This document shows, piece by piece, positions 1 through 8,490 of a DNA stretch of 64,000 nt. The position numbers and the translations under genes were made by a program. Below the pieces are notes generated by a model. The model had not been told where the DNA came from and ran no database searches. It saw nothing but the letters and a program-made list of their open reading frames with translations. Origin of the DNA: Thiomicrorhabdus sp. (GTDB lineage Bacteria; Pseudomonadota; Gammaproteobacteria; Thiomicrospirales; Thiomicrospiraceae); the NCBI RefSeq assembly GCF_963662555.1, contig NZ_OY759719.1, positions 1,880,985 through 1,944,984 on the forward strand. The letters are read 5' to 3'. Position 1 is the stretch's first letter; the number at the start of each line of letters is the position of its first letter.

Positions 1-64
1 CTGTTTTGTGATTAGACTACCCATGTAGCCTAGTAACCTAGTTCTCTAGTTGTCTAGTAACTTT

Positions 65-94
65 GTAGGTAGTTTTTTATAAATAACTGCCTAC
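65..94 (-). terminator. possible hairpin downstream of selU
   Basis: GTAGGTAGTT (65-74) pairs with AACTGCCTAC (85-94) apart from one mismatch, leaving a 10-nt AT-rich loop just beyond the selU stop. No long T-tract follows on the minus strand, so terminator function is only inferred. The preceding bases 26-60 carry several CTAGT-like units. Confidence 0.35.
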
Positions 95-111
95 AGTCAA
101 AACAACTAAAA

Positions 112-1236
112 CTAATTTTTAACATTTTCGTCGTTAAGATACTCAACAACCTCTTTAACACTTCCTTTAAAGACAACTGCATGGTTATTTTTTTGCATTT
201 GATAGTCGTACATTGGGTCGTAGTATTCGGCTAAAAGAGTTTTTATCCAGGCCTGGTGTTCTTCTGTTGAGTTTTGATTTAACTGAGCTTGCATAGCAAA
301 ATCAAATTGGCTCATGACTCTCTGATAACGCTCACCACCCAACCGTTTTTGAATACGTTGCATAGCGGCACGCATAAAGTCTTCCCATTCTGCAATATTG
401 TTATACTCGGCTTGTGCCTCAATAACATACTCATCCAATGTAATCGCAACACGCTCATCCATGGGAGTATCTACCACCACTCTTGAACCGCTTTTAAAGC
501 ATTCAAACAGTTCTTTAGAAAAGTTTACCGAGCCAATATTACGCCCTTCATCTTCAATCACTAACTGTTTAGGTTGTTTTTCCATAAAACGAATCAAGGC
601 CATAGCTAGATTGTTTTCAAAATTAATTTGTGTAGGTTGTGGTGTGGCGTGACGCCCAAAGGCCGAACCTCGATGATGAGCCAGACCTTCTAAATCAATG
701 GCATTGTTTAATTTATGAATTGCCAAGGTTTTACCTGAACCTGTTCTACCTGCTAACACAATCGGTTTTACATTTTGTTGATTTACCAGGCCTGGTAAAT
801 TATCTAAGTAATCAATTAAATAACGTCTAAAGGCTTTATAACCACCTTTTAACCGCACTATTTCACGCCCAGCATCTTGCAACCATTGTTGCGAAATTTT
901 TGAGCGCATACCACCTCTAAAACAGTAGAGTAATGCAGTTGGATTCGCATCCATAAACTCAATCCAAGACTGTACTCTTGGTTCACGGGTTTGCTCATTA
1001 ACCAACTTATGCCCCAACTCTACTGCTGCGGCATTGCCATTTTGTTTATAACAAAGCCCTACTTTTTGGCGTTCGTCATCATTCATTAATGGCAAATTAG
1101 TCGCAGAGTTAAATGCCCCCTGAATAAATTCTACTGGAGCACGCACGTCAATTAATGGCGTTTGATTTAGTACAATCGATTTAAAATCATCGGTCTGTGG
1201 CAGATCATTTGTAAACTCAGTAATCTGAACCGTCAT
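112..1236 (-). CDS. selU: tRNA 2-selenouridine synthase (MnmH/SelU)
   Basis: Replaces sulfur by selenium in 2-thiouridine at the wobble position of Lys, Glu and Gln tRNAs, using selenophosphate from SelD. The 374-aa protein has an N-terminal rhodanese domain with the active cysteine in LLYCFRGGMRS (about residue 105) and a C-terminal P-loop domain (VLAGRTGSGKT, about residues 161-171). Both are family hallmarks and the length is normal. The start ATG overlaps the selD stop as TAATG, so the two are translationally coupled. Its thiolated substrate is made by MnmA, also in this window (28.8 kb). The 20-bp palindrome at 781-800 lies inside the coding region and encodes Asn-Leu-Pro-Gly-Leu-Val-Asn; a near copy at 247-257 encodes Gln-Ala-Trp. 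Confidence 0.95.
   Translation of the reverse strand: MTVQITEFTNDLPQTDDFKSIVLNQTPLIDVRAPVEFIQGAFNSATNLPLMNDDERQKVGLCYKQNGNAAAVELGHKLVNEQTREPRVQSWIEFMDANPTALLYCFRGGMRSKISQQWLQDAGREIVRLKGGYKAFRRYLIDYLDNLPGLVNQQNVKPIVLAGRTGSGKTLAIHKLNNAIDLEGLAHHRGSAFGRHATPQPTQINFENNLAMALIRFMEKQPKQLVIEDEGRNIGSVNFSKELFECFKSGSRVVVDTPMDERVAITLDEYVIEAQAEYNNIAEWEDFMRAAMQRIQKRLGGERYQRVMSQFDFAMQAQLNQNSTEEHQAWIKTLLAEYYDPMYDYQMQKNNHAVVFKGSVKEVVEYLNDENVKN
781..800. repeat. iterated palindrome copy, 20 bp perfect, inside selU
   Basis: ATTTACCAGGCCTGGTAAAT is a perfect palindrome around the 12-bp core ACCAGGCCTGGT (785-796). It lies within the selU reading frame and is fully translated there. This is one of 11 exact core copies in the window. 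Confidence 0.9.
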
Positions 1237-2315
1237 TAAATGACCTCAACCACATGAGATTGCGAATCTGCGGCAACGGTCTTTCCAATAGGTTGCAAAT
1301 CTAAACCATGCTGAGCTGCAACCGCTTTAAATTCCGCTACCGCATCTTTACGAACTGCCGCTAATAAACCACCCGATGTTTGTGGATCACACAAAATCAT
1401 TTTTTTAGTTTCATTCAACACTCCTTCAGCAGGAGAGACTTTATGACCATAACTTGCATAGTTACGGCCTGTTCCACCAGGCGTACAACCTTGTTGTAAA
1501 TAGTTTAAAACGTGCGGCAAAATAGGCACTTTATCAAACTCAACTTGTGCGGCAATACCACTGCCCTCACAAATTTCTATTAAGTGACCTAAAATGCCAA
1601 AACCTGTTACATCGGTTAACGCAGTTACACCATCAATTTGGGCAAAATCTGCCCCTGGTTTATTCAAAGTTGTCATGGCTTCAATAGCCATTTCAAGATG
1701 TTCTGGTTGAATTTTTTTCTGTTTTTGAGCAGTGGTTAAAATACCAATACCAACCGGTTTGGTTAAAAACAACTCGCAATCCGCTTCTGCTGATGCATTC
1801 TTTTTAAGGTGTTTATTTTCAACAATCCCCGTGACGGCTAATCCAAAAATAGGTTCTGGTGCATCAATAGAGTGACCACCCGCCAATGGAATTCCCGCAG
1901 CTTCACAAGTTGCTCGCCCACCTTCAATCACTTGCTGACCCACTTCGGCAGGCAAAATATCAATAGGCCAGCCAAAAATTGCAATCGCCATAAGCGGCTT
2001 ACCGCCCATAGCGTAAATATCACTAATGGCATTTGTAGCGGCAATTTTCCCAAAGGTAAACGGGTCATCGACAATCGGCATAAAGAAGTCAGTCGTACTT
2101 AAAACCGAAGTCCCATTACCCAAATCATAGGCTGCGGCATCATCTTTCGTGCTATTGCCAACCAATAAATTAGGGTTAGGCACAATATTCATTGATGTCT
2201 TTAAAATGCTGTCTAACACCATTGGCGAAATTTTACAGCCACAACCTGCACCATGACTGTATTCAGTCAATTTAATGGATTGCGAAGCTGAGTCATTATT
2301 GGTTGTGTTTTGCAT
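1236..2315 (-). CDS. selD: selenide, water dikinase (selenophosphate synthase)
   Basis: Makes selenophosphate, the selenium donor, from selenide and ATP. The 359-aa protein carries the N-terminal catalytic motif HGAGCGCK with a normal cysteine, not selenocysteine, at the active position, followed by the AIR-synthase-like ATP-binding fold (for example [19 protein letters not shown]). Length is close to the E. coli protein. selU follows with a one-base overlap, which makes tRNA selenouridine the clear local use; selA and selB are not in the window. The 180-bp leader upstream holds one copy of the iterated palindrome (2390-2401). Confidence 0.96.
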   Translation of the reverse strand: MQNTTNNDSASQSIKLTEYSHGAGCGCKISPMVLDSILKTSMNIVPNPNLLVGNSTKDDAAAYDLGNGTSVLSTTDFFMPIVDDPFTFGKIAATNAISDIYAMGGKPLMAIAIFGWPIDILPAEVGQQVIEGGRATCEAAGIPLAGGHSIDAPEPIFGLAVTGIVENKHLKKNASAEADCELFLTKPVGIGILTTAQKQKKIQPEHLEMAIEAMTTLNKPGADFAQIDGVTALTDVTGFGILGHLIEICEGSGIAAQVEFDKVPILPHVLNYLQQGCTPGGTGRNYASYGHKVSPAEGVLNETKKMILCDPQTSGGLLAAVRKDAVAEFKAVAAQHGLDLQPIGKTVAADSQSHVVEVI

Positions 2316-2389
2316 GTAAATTTTCCTAAGTTTAAATCTGTTTTATGGTTTTACCCTGTGCTCACATAAGAAAAATGGCCACAGGACAT

Positions 2390-2401
2390 ACCAGGCCTGG
2401 T
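2390..2401. repeat. iterated palindrome copy between selD and rnhA-like gene
   Basis: Exact 12-bp core ACCAGGCCTGGT in the intergenic region 2316-2494. The flanks ATACC and GGTTAA are only partly symmetrical. Confidence 0.9.
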
Positions 2402-2494
2402 TAAATATTTAATTCTGTGTATTTTTTTATAAAACTAATATTTAAATTGATTTCTATCTGTTGATTTTTATTTGCTGATTTCTATCTTAGGGAC

Positions 2495-3280
2495 TTAGCC
2501 ATGTTGCATTTTTAAAATTTCAGCTACATTGATAGGATCAGGATAACGTGCAAACTCGGTTTCTTTCTCGGCAATCGCCACCATAGACATTCTGTCGGCA
2601 AGTTCATTGCCTTCTACCCCAACGTGACCATTCACATGCAGTACTTGAATTTTATCTTTTAAAGTTTGATGCAAAGCAAACATAGCTTTAATCAACTCTA
2701 AATTTTTAATTTCACCGCCAGATTTTTTCCAGCCTTTCTTTTCCCAACCAACAGCCCATTGAGTAACACATTGAATAGAATATTTTGAATCGCATAAAAT
2801 GGCGACTGAATGCCCAAGTTGAACTTCTTTTTTTGCCATCATCAACGCTTGATGTAAGGCGTTTAACTCAGCCGTATTATTGGTACCCATTGGGTTGTAC
2901 AAACCATACCAAAGTTCCGCAATTTTGTTATTGCGATAAACCGCCATACCTGAACCTGCTTGACCTGGATTAGGATCGCAACCACCATCGGTAAACATCT
3001 TAACATCCAAATTCATGGCATCAATTTCAGCAGCCGTATAGGTTTTAATGCCATTTGCAGCTGGTTTCTTTTTTACTGAAGATTGAGTTTTTGAAGTTGT
3101 CTTTGAATTTGACGTTGAAAAAGTGGCTTTTCCGCCAAAGGCTTGCTCCGCTTCTGCTTGGGTTGGAAACGATTTATACTTTGCCCCTGCAAACTTATCT
3201 ACCTGGGCTTTACAGCTATTCCAATCGGTGTAAATTCCAGGTTGTCTTCCCGCCCAAACCACATAATATTTTTTTGCCAT
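2495..3280 (-). CDS. rnhA: RNase HI with N-terminal viroplasmin (caulimovirus VI-type) domain
   Basis: Degrades the RNA strand of RNA-DNA hybrids. Residues 1-50 form a viroplasmin/RNase H1 N-terminal hybrid-binding domain (KKYYVVWAGRQPGIYTDW, then FPTQAEAEQAF). A low-complexity Ser/Thr/Lys linker spans about 52-85. The catalytic RNase H fold follows, with acidic residues visible in TDGGCDPNPG, NTAELNAL, CDSKYS and NELADRMS. At 261 aa it is longer than E. coli RnhA (155 aa) because of the extra domain, an arrangement familiar from eukaryotic RNase H1 and some bacteria. A second, different RNase H lies at 56.9 kb. Confidence 0.9.
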   Translation of the reverse strand: MAKKYYVVWAGRQPGIYTDWNSCKAQVDKFAGAKYKSFPTQAEAEQAFGGKATFSTSNSKTTSKTQSSVKKKPAANGIKTYTAAEIDAMNLDVKMFTDGGCDPNPGQAGSGMAVYRNNKIAELWYGLYNPMGTNNTAELNALHQALMMAKKEVQLGHSVAILCDSKYSIQCVTQWAVGWEKKGWKKSGGEIKNLELIKAMFALHQTLKDKIQVLHVNGHVGVEGNELADRMSMVAIAEKETEFARYPDPINVAEILKMQHG

Positions 3281-3326
3281 CTGTTTTTATCTTTTTATTT
3301 TTTTGTTTGTTTTATTTTCTAATATT

Positions 3327-4181
3327 CTATTCTTCTAAAGCTTCTTTTAAACGTTCCTGGCGTTTTTGCTCTTCTTCTAAAGCCGCTTTTATTTCTAACA
3401 TAACTGCATCCACATCGGCTTCTTGCTCAACCTCGTCAAAATATCCTGTTAACTTGGTATCTTCGGTTAATTCGCCCGCTTCAAATAAAGCCCAAATTTC
3501 TTTGGCATATTGGGTCTGTTTTAACTCTGGAGCGTATTGGGCATAGTAGTTGGTCATATTATCAATATCACGCGTTAGCATGCGTTTTGCATTGTTATTG
3601 GCCGCCGCATTAACCGCTTGAGGTAAGTCAATAATCACCGGGCCATATTCATCAACCAATACATTAAACTCTGATAAATCACCGTGAATTAATCCAACCG
3701 ATAACATCAACATTACATAATGCATAATTTCAGCATGATCTTCTATTGCCTGCTCTTTTGACATAGACACATCATTTAAGCGTGGAGCCACATCACCGTC
3801 TTCATCGGTTATCAGTTCCATCAACAGAACACCATCAAAACAACCATAAGGTTCTGGGACTCTTACTCCTGCTTGAGCTAATTTATAAAGTGCATCAACT
3901 TCAGCATTCTGCCAAATATCTTCTTGTTGCTGACGACCAAACTTTGAACCCTTTTGCATGGCTCTAGCACGGCGACTGTTTTTGACTTTGCGGCCTTCTT
4001 GATACTCCACGGCCTTTTTAAAACTACGTTTACTCGCCTCTTTATAGACTTTGGCACAACGAATTTCATCACCACAACGCACCATAAAAACGTCAGCTTC
4101 TTTACCACTCATTAATCGACGAATCACTTCATCGACCAGGCCATCTTCTACTAAAGGAAGAATTCTCTCAGGGGTTTTCAT
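3327..4181 (-). CDS. RIO-type serine/threonine protein kinase
   Basis: The 284-aa protein matches the RIO kinase family. It shows an ATP-site region (RLMSGKEADVFMVRCGDE), a hinge region (LLMELITDEDG), the catalytic loop HGDLSEFNVLV and the metal-binding IIDLPQAVN. The C-terminal 30 residues are very Glu-rich and probably helical. Bacterial RIO proteins of this type are widespread in gammaproteobacteria but their substrates are poorly known, so no pathway is assigned. It follows the RNase H gene at short distance on the same strand and may be cotranscribed with it. A partial palindrome half-site, ACCAGGCC, lies at about 4136. Confidence 0.88.
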   Translation of the reverse strand: MKTPERILPLVEDGLVDEVIRRLMSGKEADVFMVRCGDEIRCAKVYKEASKRSFKKAVEYQEGRKVKNSRRARAMQKGSKFGRQQQEDIWQNAEVDALYKLAQAGVRVPEPYGCFDGVLLMELITDEDGDVAPRLNDVSMSKEQAIEDHAEIMHYVMLMLSVGLIHGDLSEFNVLVDEYGPVIIDLPQAVNAAANNNAKRMLTRDIDNMTNYYAQYAPELKQTQYAKEIWALFEAGELTEDTKLTGYFDEVEQEADVDAVMLEIKAALEEEQKRQERLKEALEE

Positions 4182-4278
4182 AATGGGATTATCTGCATCG
4201 AAATTTGAAAGGAGTTATTGAATATTTCATAGGAGACTATGATACACGGGGGGCTAGCAAGTTTGCAGAATCTTGACA

Positions 4279-6195
4279 TCAAACTTTTATTTTATTAATT
4301 GCTTTAGCTTGATACATTTTTTTGTCAGCAATTTGAATCAATCCCTCAATATTGTCACTATCTTGGGGATAAATACTGGCACCAATACTTACTCGTACTC
4401 TCAAACTCACCTCTTTTAAATGAATCTTGGGTATGAACTCATCCATAATTTCTTTCACTAGAGTATTTACTTTATCTTCTGTTTCTACACCTCGTAGCAA
4501 AATGATAAACTCATCACCTGCATAACGTCCTACAAGATCACTTTCTCGCAGCCTTTTCTTGAGTCGTTTGGCCACTGCCTTTAACACATCATCTCCCACC
4601 AAATGGCCATAACGGTCATTCACTTGCTTATAGTCATCGATATCAATAAACAACAAAGCAAAATGGCTTTTATCTCTTTTACTTTCAACCAATTGCTGAT
4701 CGATTAATTGCCTCAACATATTACGGTTGGCAACCCCTGTTAATCCATCAAACTGAGCGGATTCATAGAGCTTTGCCTCAAGTTCCTTACGTTTTGTGAT
4801 GTCTCGAGCCATACAAATAATATCGGTTTCTTTGGATAGTGTGTTTTGGTAGGGAGCGTTCACCCACTCACAAAAAACTTCACGACCATCTTTACGCAGA
4901 TTGATACTTTCTGCCATCACGGTCTCAGCACTCTGCTGAGTTTTCGTTAAAACTTCTGTAGTTTTAGTTTGATCTTTTTCAGGAACCAGTAGTTCTACCA
5001 ATTTTTTACCAATCGCTTCTTTCTCTTTCCATAGAAAAGTCTGTTCAGCTTGGCGATTCCATTTTTGAATCTTTCCCGCTTTATCCATTACAATCAAACT
5101 CAATGGTGATTGCATAAATACTGTATCTAACTGCTCTTTTCTAGCGTGGGTCACACGATATAGTTTGGTTAAGCCAATAATTAGAGCGAGTAAAGCCAAA
5201 ATAATCAAAATTACATACTTCAATTGCTCTTTCAACTGAGCATATTCAAAATCATAATTTGGTTGATACAATAAACCATCCAAACTGATTTTTTCAGGCA
5301 CTAATCCAAGGCTATGATACGTATCCGCAATATGACGCCAACGCCCCTGAGTCATATAACCTGGCTCAATCAACATAGGAATCATTAAATCCTCCATTGA
5401 TTTTGCTTCAAATCGAAGATGGTCTAAGCTTTTTCGTTGTGAATATTTTTGATAAATCAGCTGTATAATTTCCTCTTGATGGGACATTGCATATTTCCAG
5501 CCGTTGATGGTCGCCGTATAAAAGTCTCGAACGAGTTGAGGATCCTCTTCAACCAAACTTTGCAGTGTAAAAAAATTATCTCCATAAAAATCAATACCAC
5601 TCATACGTGGAGAGAACAGCTGATAACCAATTCCTTGCTCATCCAACATATAAGGCTCATCAGTACTGTAAACCGACATGACATCTACTTTTTTATGAAT
5701 TAAATCATCAACATTGTGTGAATGAGTTTCTAACGTGAGTGCGTGCCGATTGATTCCTTCAGACTGCATGTAAGCAAATAACTCAGCTGAATTAGGCTCA
5801 ATGCTTAAAGTTTTGCCAACAAATTTATGGATGTGATCAATACCCGAATCAGTCAAAGTCATTAAATTTAGTGGGGAGTGTTGCATGATCACTCCCAATA
5901 TGGAAATAGGAGCACCTTTATTAAAAGCTAAAACTAACTCACTGGTACCTACGCCAAATTCGGCTTGTTTATTAAGCACCACACTAATAGGGTCCAAACC
6001 TGGCTCTGCCTCAAGCAAAGATACCTCTAACCCTGCTTGACGATAAAACCCTTTTTCTATCGCTGCATAATAACCCGCAAATTGAAATTGATGATGCCAT
6101 TTAAGTTGAACTGTAATCGGTTTTAAAGCCGTTTCAGCAGCCTGAATTCCATTAACATGAAACATTAAAACGAGTGCAAAAATTCGACTAATCAT
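4279..6195 (-). CDS. NMT1/THI5-like periplasmic sensor fused to PAS and GGDEF (diguanylate cyclase)
   Basis: Predicted membrane sensor that makes cyclic di-GMP. From the chosen start the order is signal peptide (MISRIFALVLMFHVNGIQA); an ABC-type NMT1/THI5 ligand-binding domain of about 230 residues (VQLKWHHQFQFAGYYAA, GVGTSELVLAF); a membrane segment (YVILIILALLALIIGLTKLY); a PAS domain with the typical NRQAEQTF; and a GGDEF domain whose signature reads AGDEF (GRYAGDEFIILL). RESD just before it fits the inhibitory I-site RxxD. Alanine at the first signature position is tolerated in active cyclases. A start 30 bases upstream (6225) is possible, but it lacks a clear ribosome site and adds a non-signal N-terminus. 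The chosen ATG overlaps the preceding deaminase stop by 8 bases, which suggests cotranscription. Confidence 0.86.
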   Translation of the reverse strand: MISRIFALVLMFHVNGIQAAETALKPITVQLKWHHQFQFAGYYAAIEKGFYRQAGLEVSLLEAEPGLDPISVVLNKQAEFGVGTSELVLAFNKGAPISILGVIMQHSPLNLMTLTDSGIDHIHKFVGKTLSIEPNSAELFAYMQSEGINRHALTLETHSHNVDDLIHKKVDVMSVYSTDEPYMLDEQGIGYQLFSPRMSGIDFYGDNFFTLQSLVEEDPQLVRDFYTATINGWKYAMSHQEEIIQLIYQKYSQRKSLDHLRFEAKSMEDLMIPMLIEPGYMTQGRWRHIADTYHSLGLVPEKISLDGLLYQPNYDFEYAQLKEQLKYVILIILALLALIIGLTKLYRVTHARKEQLDTVFMQSPLSLIVMDKAGKIQKWNRQAEQTFLWKEKEAIGKKLVELLVPEKDQTKTTEVLTKTQQSAETVMAESINLRKDGREVFCEWVNAPYQNTLSKETDIICMARDITKRKELEAKLYESAQFDGLTGVANRNMLRQLIDQQLVESKRDKSHFALLFIDIDDYKQVNDRYGHLVGDDVLKAVAKRLKKRLRESDLVGRYAGDEFIILLRGVETEDKVNTLVKEIMDEFIPKIHLKEVSLRVRVSIGASIYPQDSDNIEGLIQIADKKMYQAKAINKIKV

Positions 6196-6682
6196 GTGAG
6201 CACTCACACTCTCCAATATCTTCATTCCAAATATCTGGACTCTCTGCTATAAATTGACTCATTAAATCGATACAGGCCTGATTATTTAACTCAATCACCT
6301 TCACACCTGTTTCACGCAGCCACTCTAAATGGCCATCAAAATTGACCGACTCACCGACCACAACGGTGCCAATATTAAACTGGCGAATCAAACCTGAACA
6401 ATACCAACAAGGTGCAAGCGTGGTAACCAATATTTTATCGCGATAGTTTTTTTGGCGCCCCGCCTTTCTAAAAGCATCTGTTTCACCATGTATTGAAGGA
6501 TCATTATCTTGAACGCGTCGATTACGCCCCACACTTAATAGATTACCTTGTGCATCAAACATAGCGGCACCAACAGGTACTCCGCCTTCGGCATAACCCT
6601 ACTTTGCCTGTTCAAATGCGGGGTTTAAAAGTGCTAAATAATCCACGGAACAATCCAACTCAATATTTAATAAATGTGACAT
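6188..6682 (-). pseudogene. cytosine-deaminase-like nucleoside deaminase interrupted by an in-frame amber codon
   Basis: The open part (6188-6562, 124 codons) has the zinc-deaminase motifs HGETDAF and LAPCWYCSG and resembles yeast-type cytosine deaminase through to the ending WNEDIGE. The same frame continues upstream to an ATG at 6680-6682 and encodes the expected first helix and strand (AFEQAK, then GYAEGGVPVGAA), but a TAG at 6599-6601 (codon 28) interrupts it. In yeast Fcy1, as I recall its sequence, the matching position is a leucine, so a TTG-to-TAG change is a simple explanation. Without residues 1-40 the internal ATG product would lack part of the core fold. It is therefore a recent pseudogene, a suppressed amber, or a sequencing error. 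Confidence 0.8.
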
Positions 6683-6790
6683 ATTATGAAACATAATCCA
6701 GCAGGATGAAAACATTTTCACTTAAACCAATTCAATCTCTTTCATGCTAAAGTATTAAAAATACAAGTTTTTAATGGGAAACACGACAAA

Positions 6791-8011
6791 ATGGCTGGCA
6801 ACGAGGTAAAAATATTAAACCAATTTTGTACACATCTGGTTTTTGCTGACCGAGAGATGACACCTAACCTGGCACCAATATTGGATGAAAGATTCACCGT
6901 TAAGCGTGTATTAATCACCTACACAGCGAACTTGGAAGAAAATGCCCAACGGCTAAAAACCATCTACAATGCACACCACATTAAAGCCGATACTCATCTT
7001 ATAGAAGCCTCATTTGAAATCCCAATCATTGTCGAAGAGTTGCAAAAATTGGTACAAGACATACCTTATGAAACACTCTCAATCAATCTAAGTTGTGCCA
7101 ATAAACTCTACACGTTAGGTGCTTTTAAGGCATTTGAAAACACACCTGTTGGTCTTTATTATCTGTTACCCAATGATCAATTCAAATGGGTTCAACCCAG
7201 TGGATTACCCGAGTTTAATATCGCAGAAAATATGCAGCTCGACGAGTTTTTACATGCACACGGTATAGAGCATTCCTACCCTGTTAAATTAACGCCAAGC
7301 CAAGCAAACTTTGCCAATAGTTTGGTGAATGCCATCCAAAAAATCATATTGCAACAACATGCACTTAATACCTATCAACAGTTCTCTACCCGTTTTGCAC
7401 GTGGTAAATCTATAAAATTAATTAAACACAATGAACACTACTATCTAAATGACATCAACAACACACACCCGCATTTAAAAACCGATCTTTTACTTGGGTT
7501 TTTAAGAAAGTTACACAATCAAAATGTGTTACACCTAAAAAGTGAAAATCATGAAACCTATCCACTTCCTGAAAAAGACAGTTGGAGACGAACCTTTTTT
7601 GAAGGTGGTTGGCTAGAGTACTATACCTACCGCACCTTACTAGAGCTCAAAACTGAGATTGAAAAAATTAAAGAGGTCGCATTTGGCGTTAAACTACAAC
7701 GTGAAAATGCCTATGATGAAGCCGATGTGCTGTTCCTAGCTAACAACCAACTGTTTGTAGTTGAGTGCAAAACGGGAAACAACGTCAATATTAATTTACA
7801 TTTACAACGATTGGATAGTCTTAGAAATCGACTCGGTGGAAGCACTGCTCACTCGTTATTGATCACCACTGAATATATTGGTGCCAATCTGCCAAAAGCA
7901 AACTTATTAAATGTGGGTGTCATTGATGGTCATCAACTTTCACACCTTAAACATCACATCCAAGAATGGGTATTAAATGAAATTGCTGTTAAACCTGTCC
8001 ATCCCCATTAA
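6791..8011 (+). CDS. CARF-domain nuclease of the Card1/DUF1887 (VC1899) family
   Basis: In studied relatives (Card1/Can2) an N-terminal CARF domain binds cyclic tetra-adenylate made by type III CRISPR complexes and activates a C-terminal PD-(D/E)xK nuclease that cuts single-stranded DNA and/or RNA. Here the 406-aa protein has the CARF-like Rossmann half (about 1-140) with ligand-loop region NLSCANKLYTLGAF, a linker domain, and the nuclease core: GGWLE (E275), EADVLF (E310, D312) and VVECKTG (E325, K327), a complete set of catalytic residues. No cas gene or CRISPR array occurs in this window, so it stands alone like Vibrio VC1899. The usual GTK-type loop reads ANK here, so its ligand may differ. 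It is transcribed divergently from the broken deaminase gene. Confidence 0.85.
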   Translation: MAGNEVKILNQFCTHLVFADREMTPNLAPILDERFTVKRVLITYTANLEENAQRLKTIYNAHHIKADTHLIEASFEIPIIVEELQKLVQDIPYETLSINLSCANKLYTLGAFKAFENTPVGLYYLLPNDQFKWVQPSGLPEFNIAENMQLDEFLHAHGIEHSYPVKLTPSQANFANSLVNAIQKIILQQHALNTYQQFSTRFARGKSIKLIKHNEHYYLNDINNTHPHLKTDLLLGFLRKLHNQNVLHLKSENHETYPLPEKDSWRRTFFEGGWLEYYTYRTLLELKTEIEKIKEVAFGVKLQRENAYDEADVLFLANNQLFVVECKTGNNVNINLHLQRLDSLRNRLGGSTAHSLLITTEYIGANLPKANLLNVGVIDGHQLSHLKHHIQEWVLNEIAVKPVHPH

Positions 8012-8196
8012 TAACGCCAATGACCTCTAAAAACAAATCTTTACAATTCAATAATTTATAAATTAATCCTCATAGACATTACTTGCTCTCAATAACTATG
8101 AAAAAGGTATGGTAAATTTAATAACCGACTGATTTTGCTCAGAATATCAATTAAGCGTACAATTAAAAAACACTCATTAAAACAAGAGGCGTTGAT

Positions 8197-8433
8197 ATGG
8201 AAGCACCAATGCATGATTTACCTGCTCTATTTGCCCAATTAGGCTTGGCAGATAGCGAACAAGAGATAGATAACTTTATTCGCTCACACTCACCACTTGA
8301 ACCAAAAATTTTGCTTCATCAAGCACCGTTTTGGACTGAATCGCAAAGTTTGTTTTTAAAAGAAAGCGTTGAAGCAGATGCCGATTGGGTTGATGTGGTT
8401 AACCATTTAGATACCCTACTTAGACAAACGTAA
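8197..8433 (+). CDS. DUF2789 family protein
   Basis: This 78-aa soluble protein matches the DUF2789 pattern: an LFAQLGL start, FIRSH, then APFWTESQSLFLKE, EADADW and a closing NHLDTLLR. The family has no known function. An AAGAGG ribosome site lies about 8 bases before the ATG. It is followed at once by a bidirectional terminator shared with the convergent peptidase gene, so it is probably monocistronic. Confidence 0.85.
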   Translation: MEAPMHDLPALFAQLGLADSEQEIDNFIRSHSPLEPKILLHQAPFWTESQSLFLKESVEADADWVDVVNHLDTLLRQT

Positions 8434-8457
8434 TTGCAAAATTCATTTTACTCAGCC

Positions 8458-8490
8458 AAACAAAACTCACTATGCTAGTGGGTTTTGTTT
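8458..8490. terminator. bidirectional terminator between DUF2789 and mtfA-like genes
   Basis: A 15-bp stem (AAACAAAACTCACTA at 8458-8472 with TAGTGGGTTTTGTTT at 8476-8490, one wobble position) with a 3-nt loop. The stem has A-rich and T-rich feet suited to both strands. The peptidase stop codon lies inside the stem. Confidence 0.8.

Noticed and set aside
1-60. tRNA or attachment site in the CTAGT-rich start of the window
   Set aside because: No cloverleaf can be formed; only loose short repeats are visible.
3055-3546. 163-aa plus-strand ORF between RNase H and RIO kinase
   Set aside because: It is antisense to both genes, whose frames carry catalytic motifs; its sequence looks like low-complexity shadow.
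6791-8011. Type III CRISPR locus around the CARF nuclease
   Set aside because: No cas genes, no regularly spaced repeats and no leader were found near it; neighbours are a broken deaminase and DUF2789.
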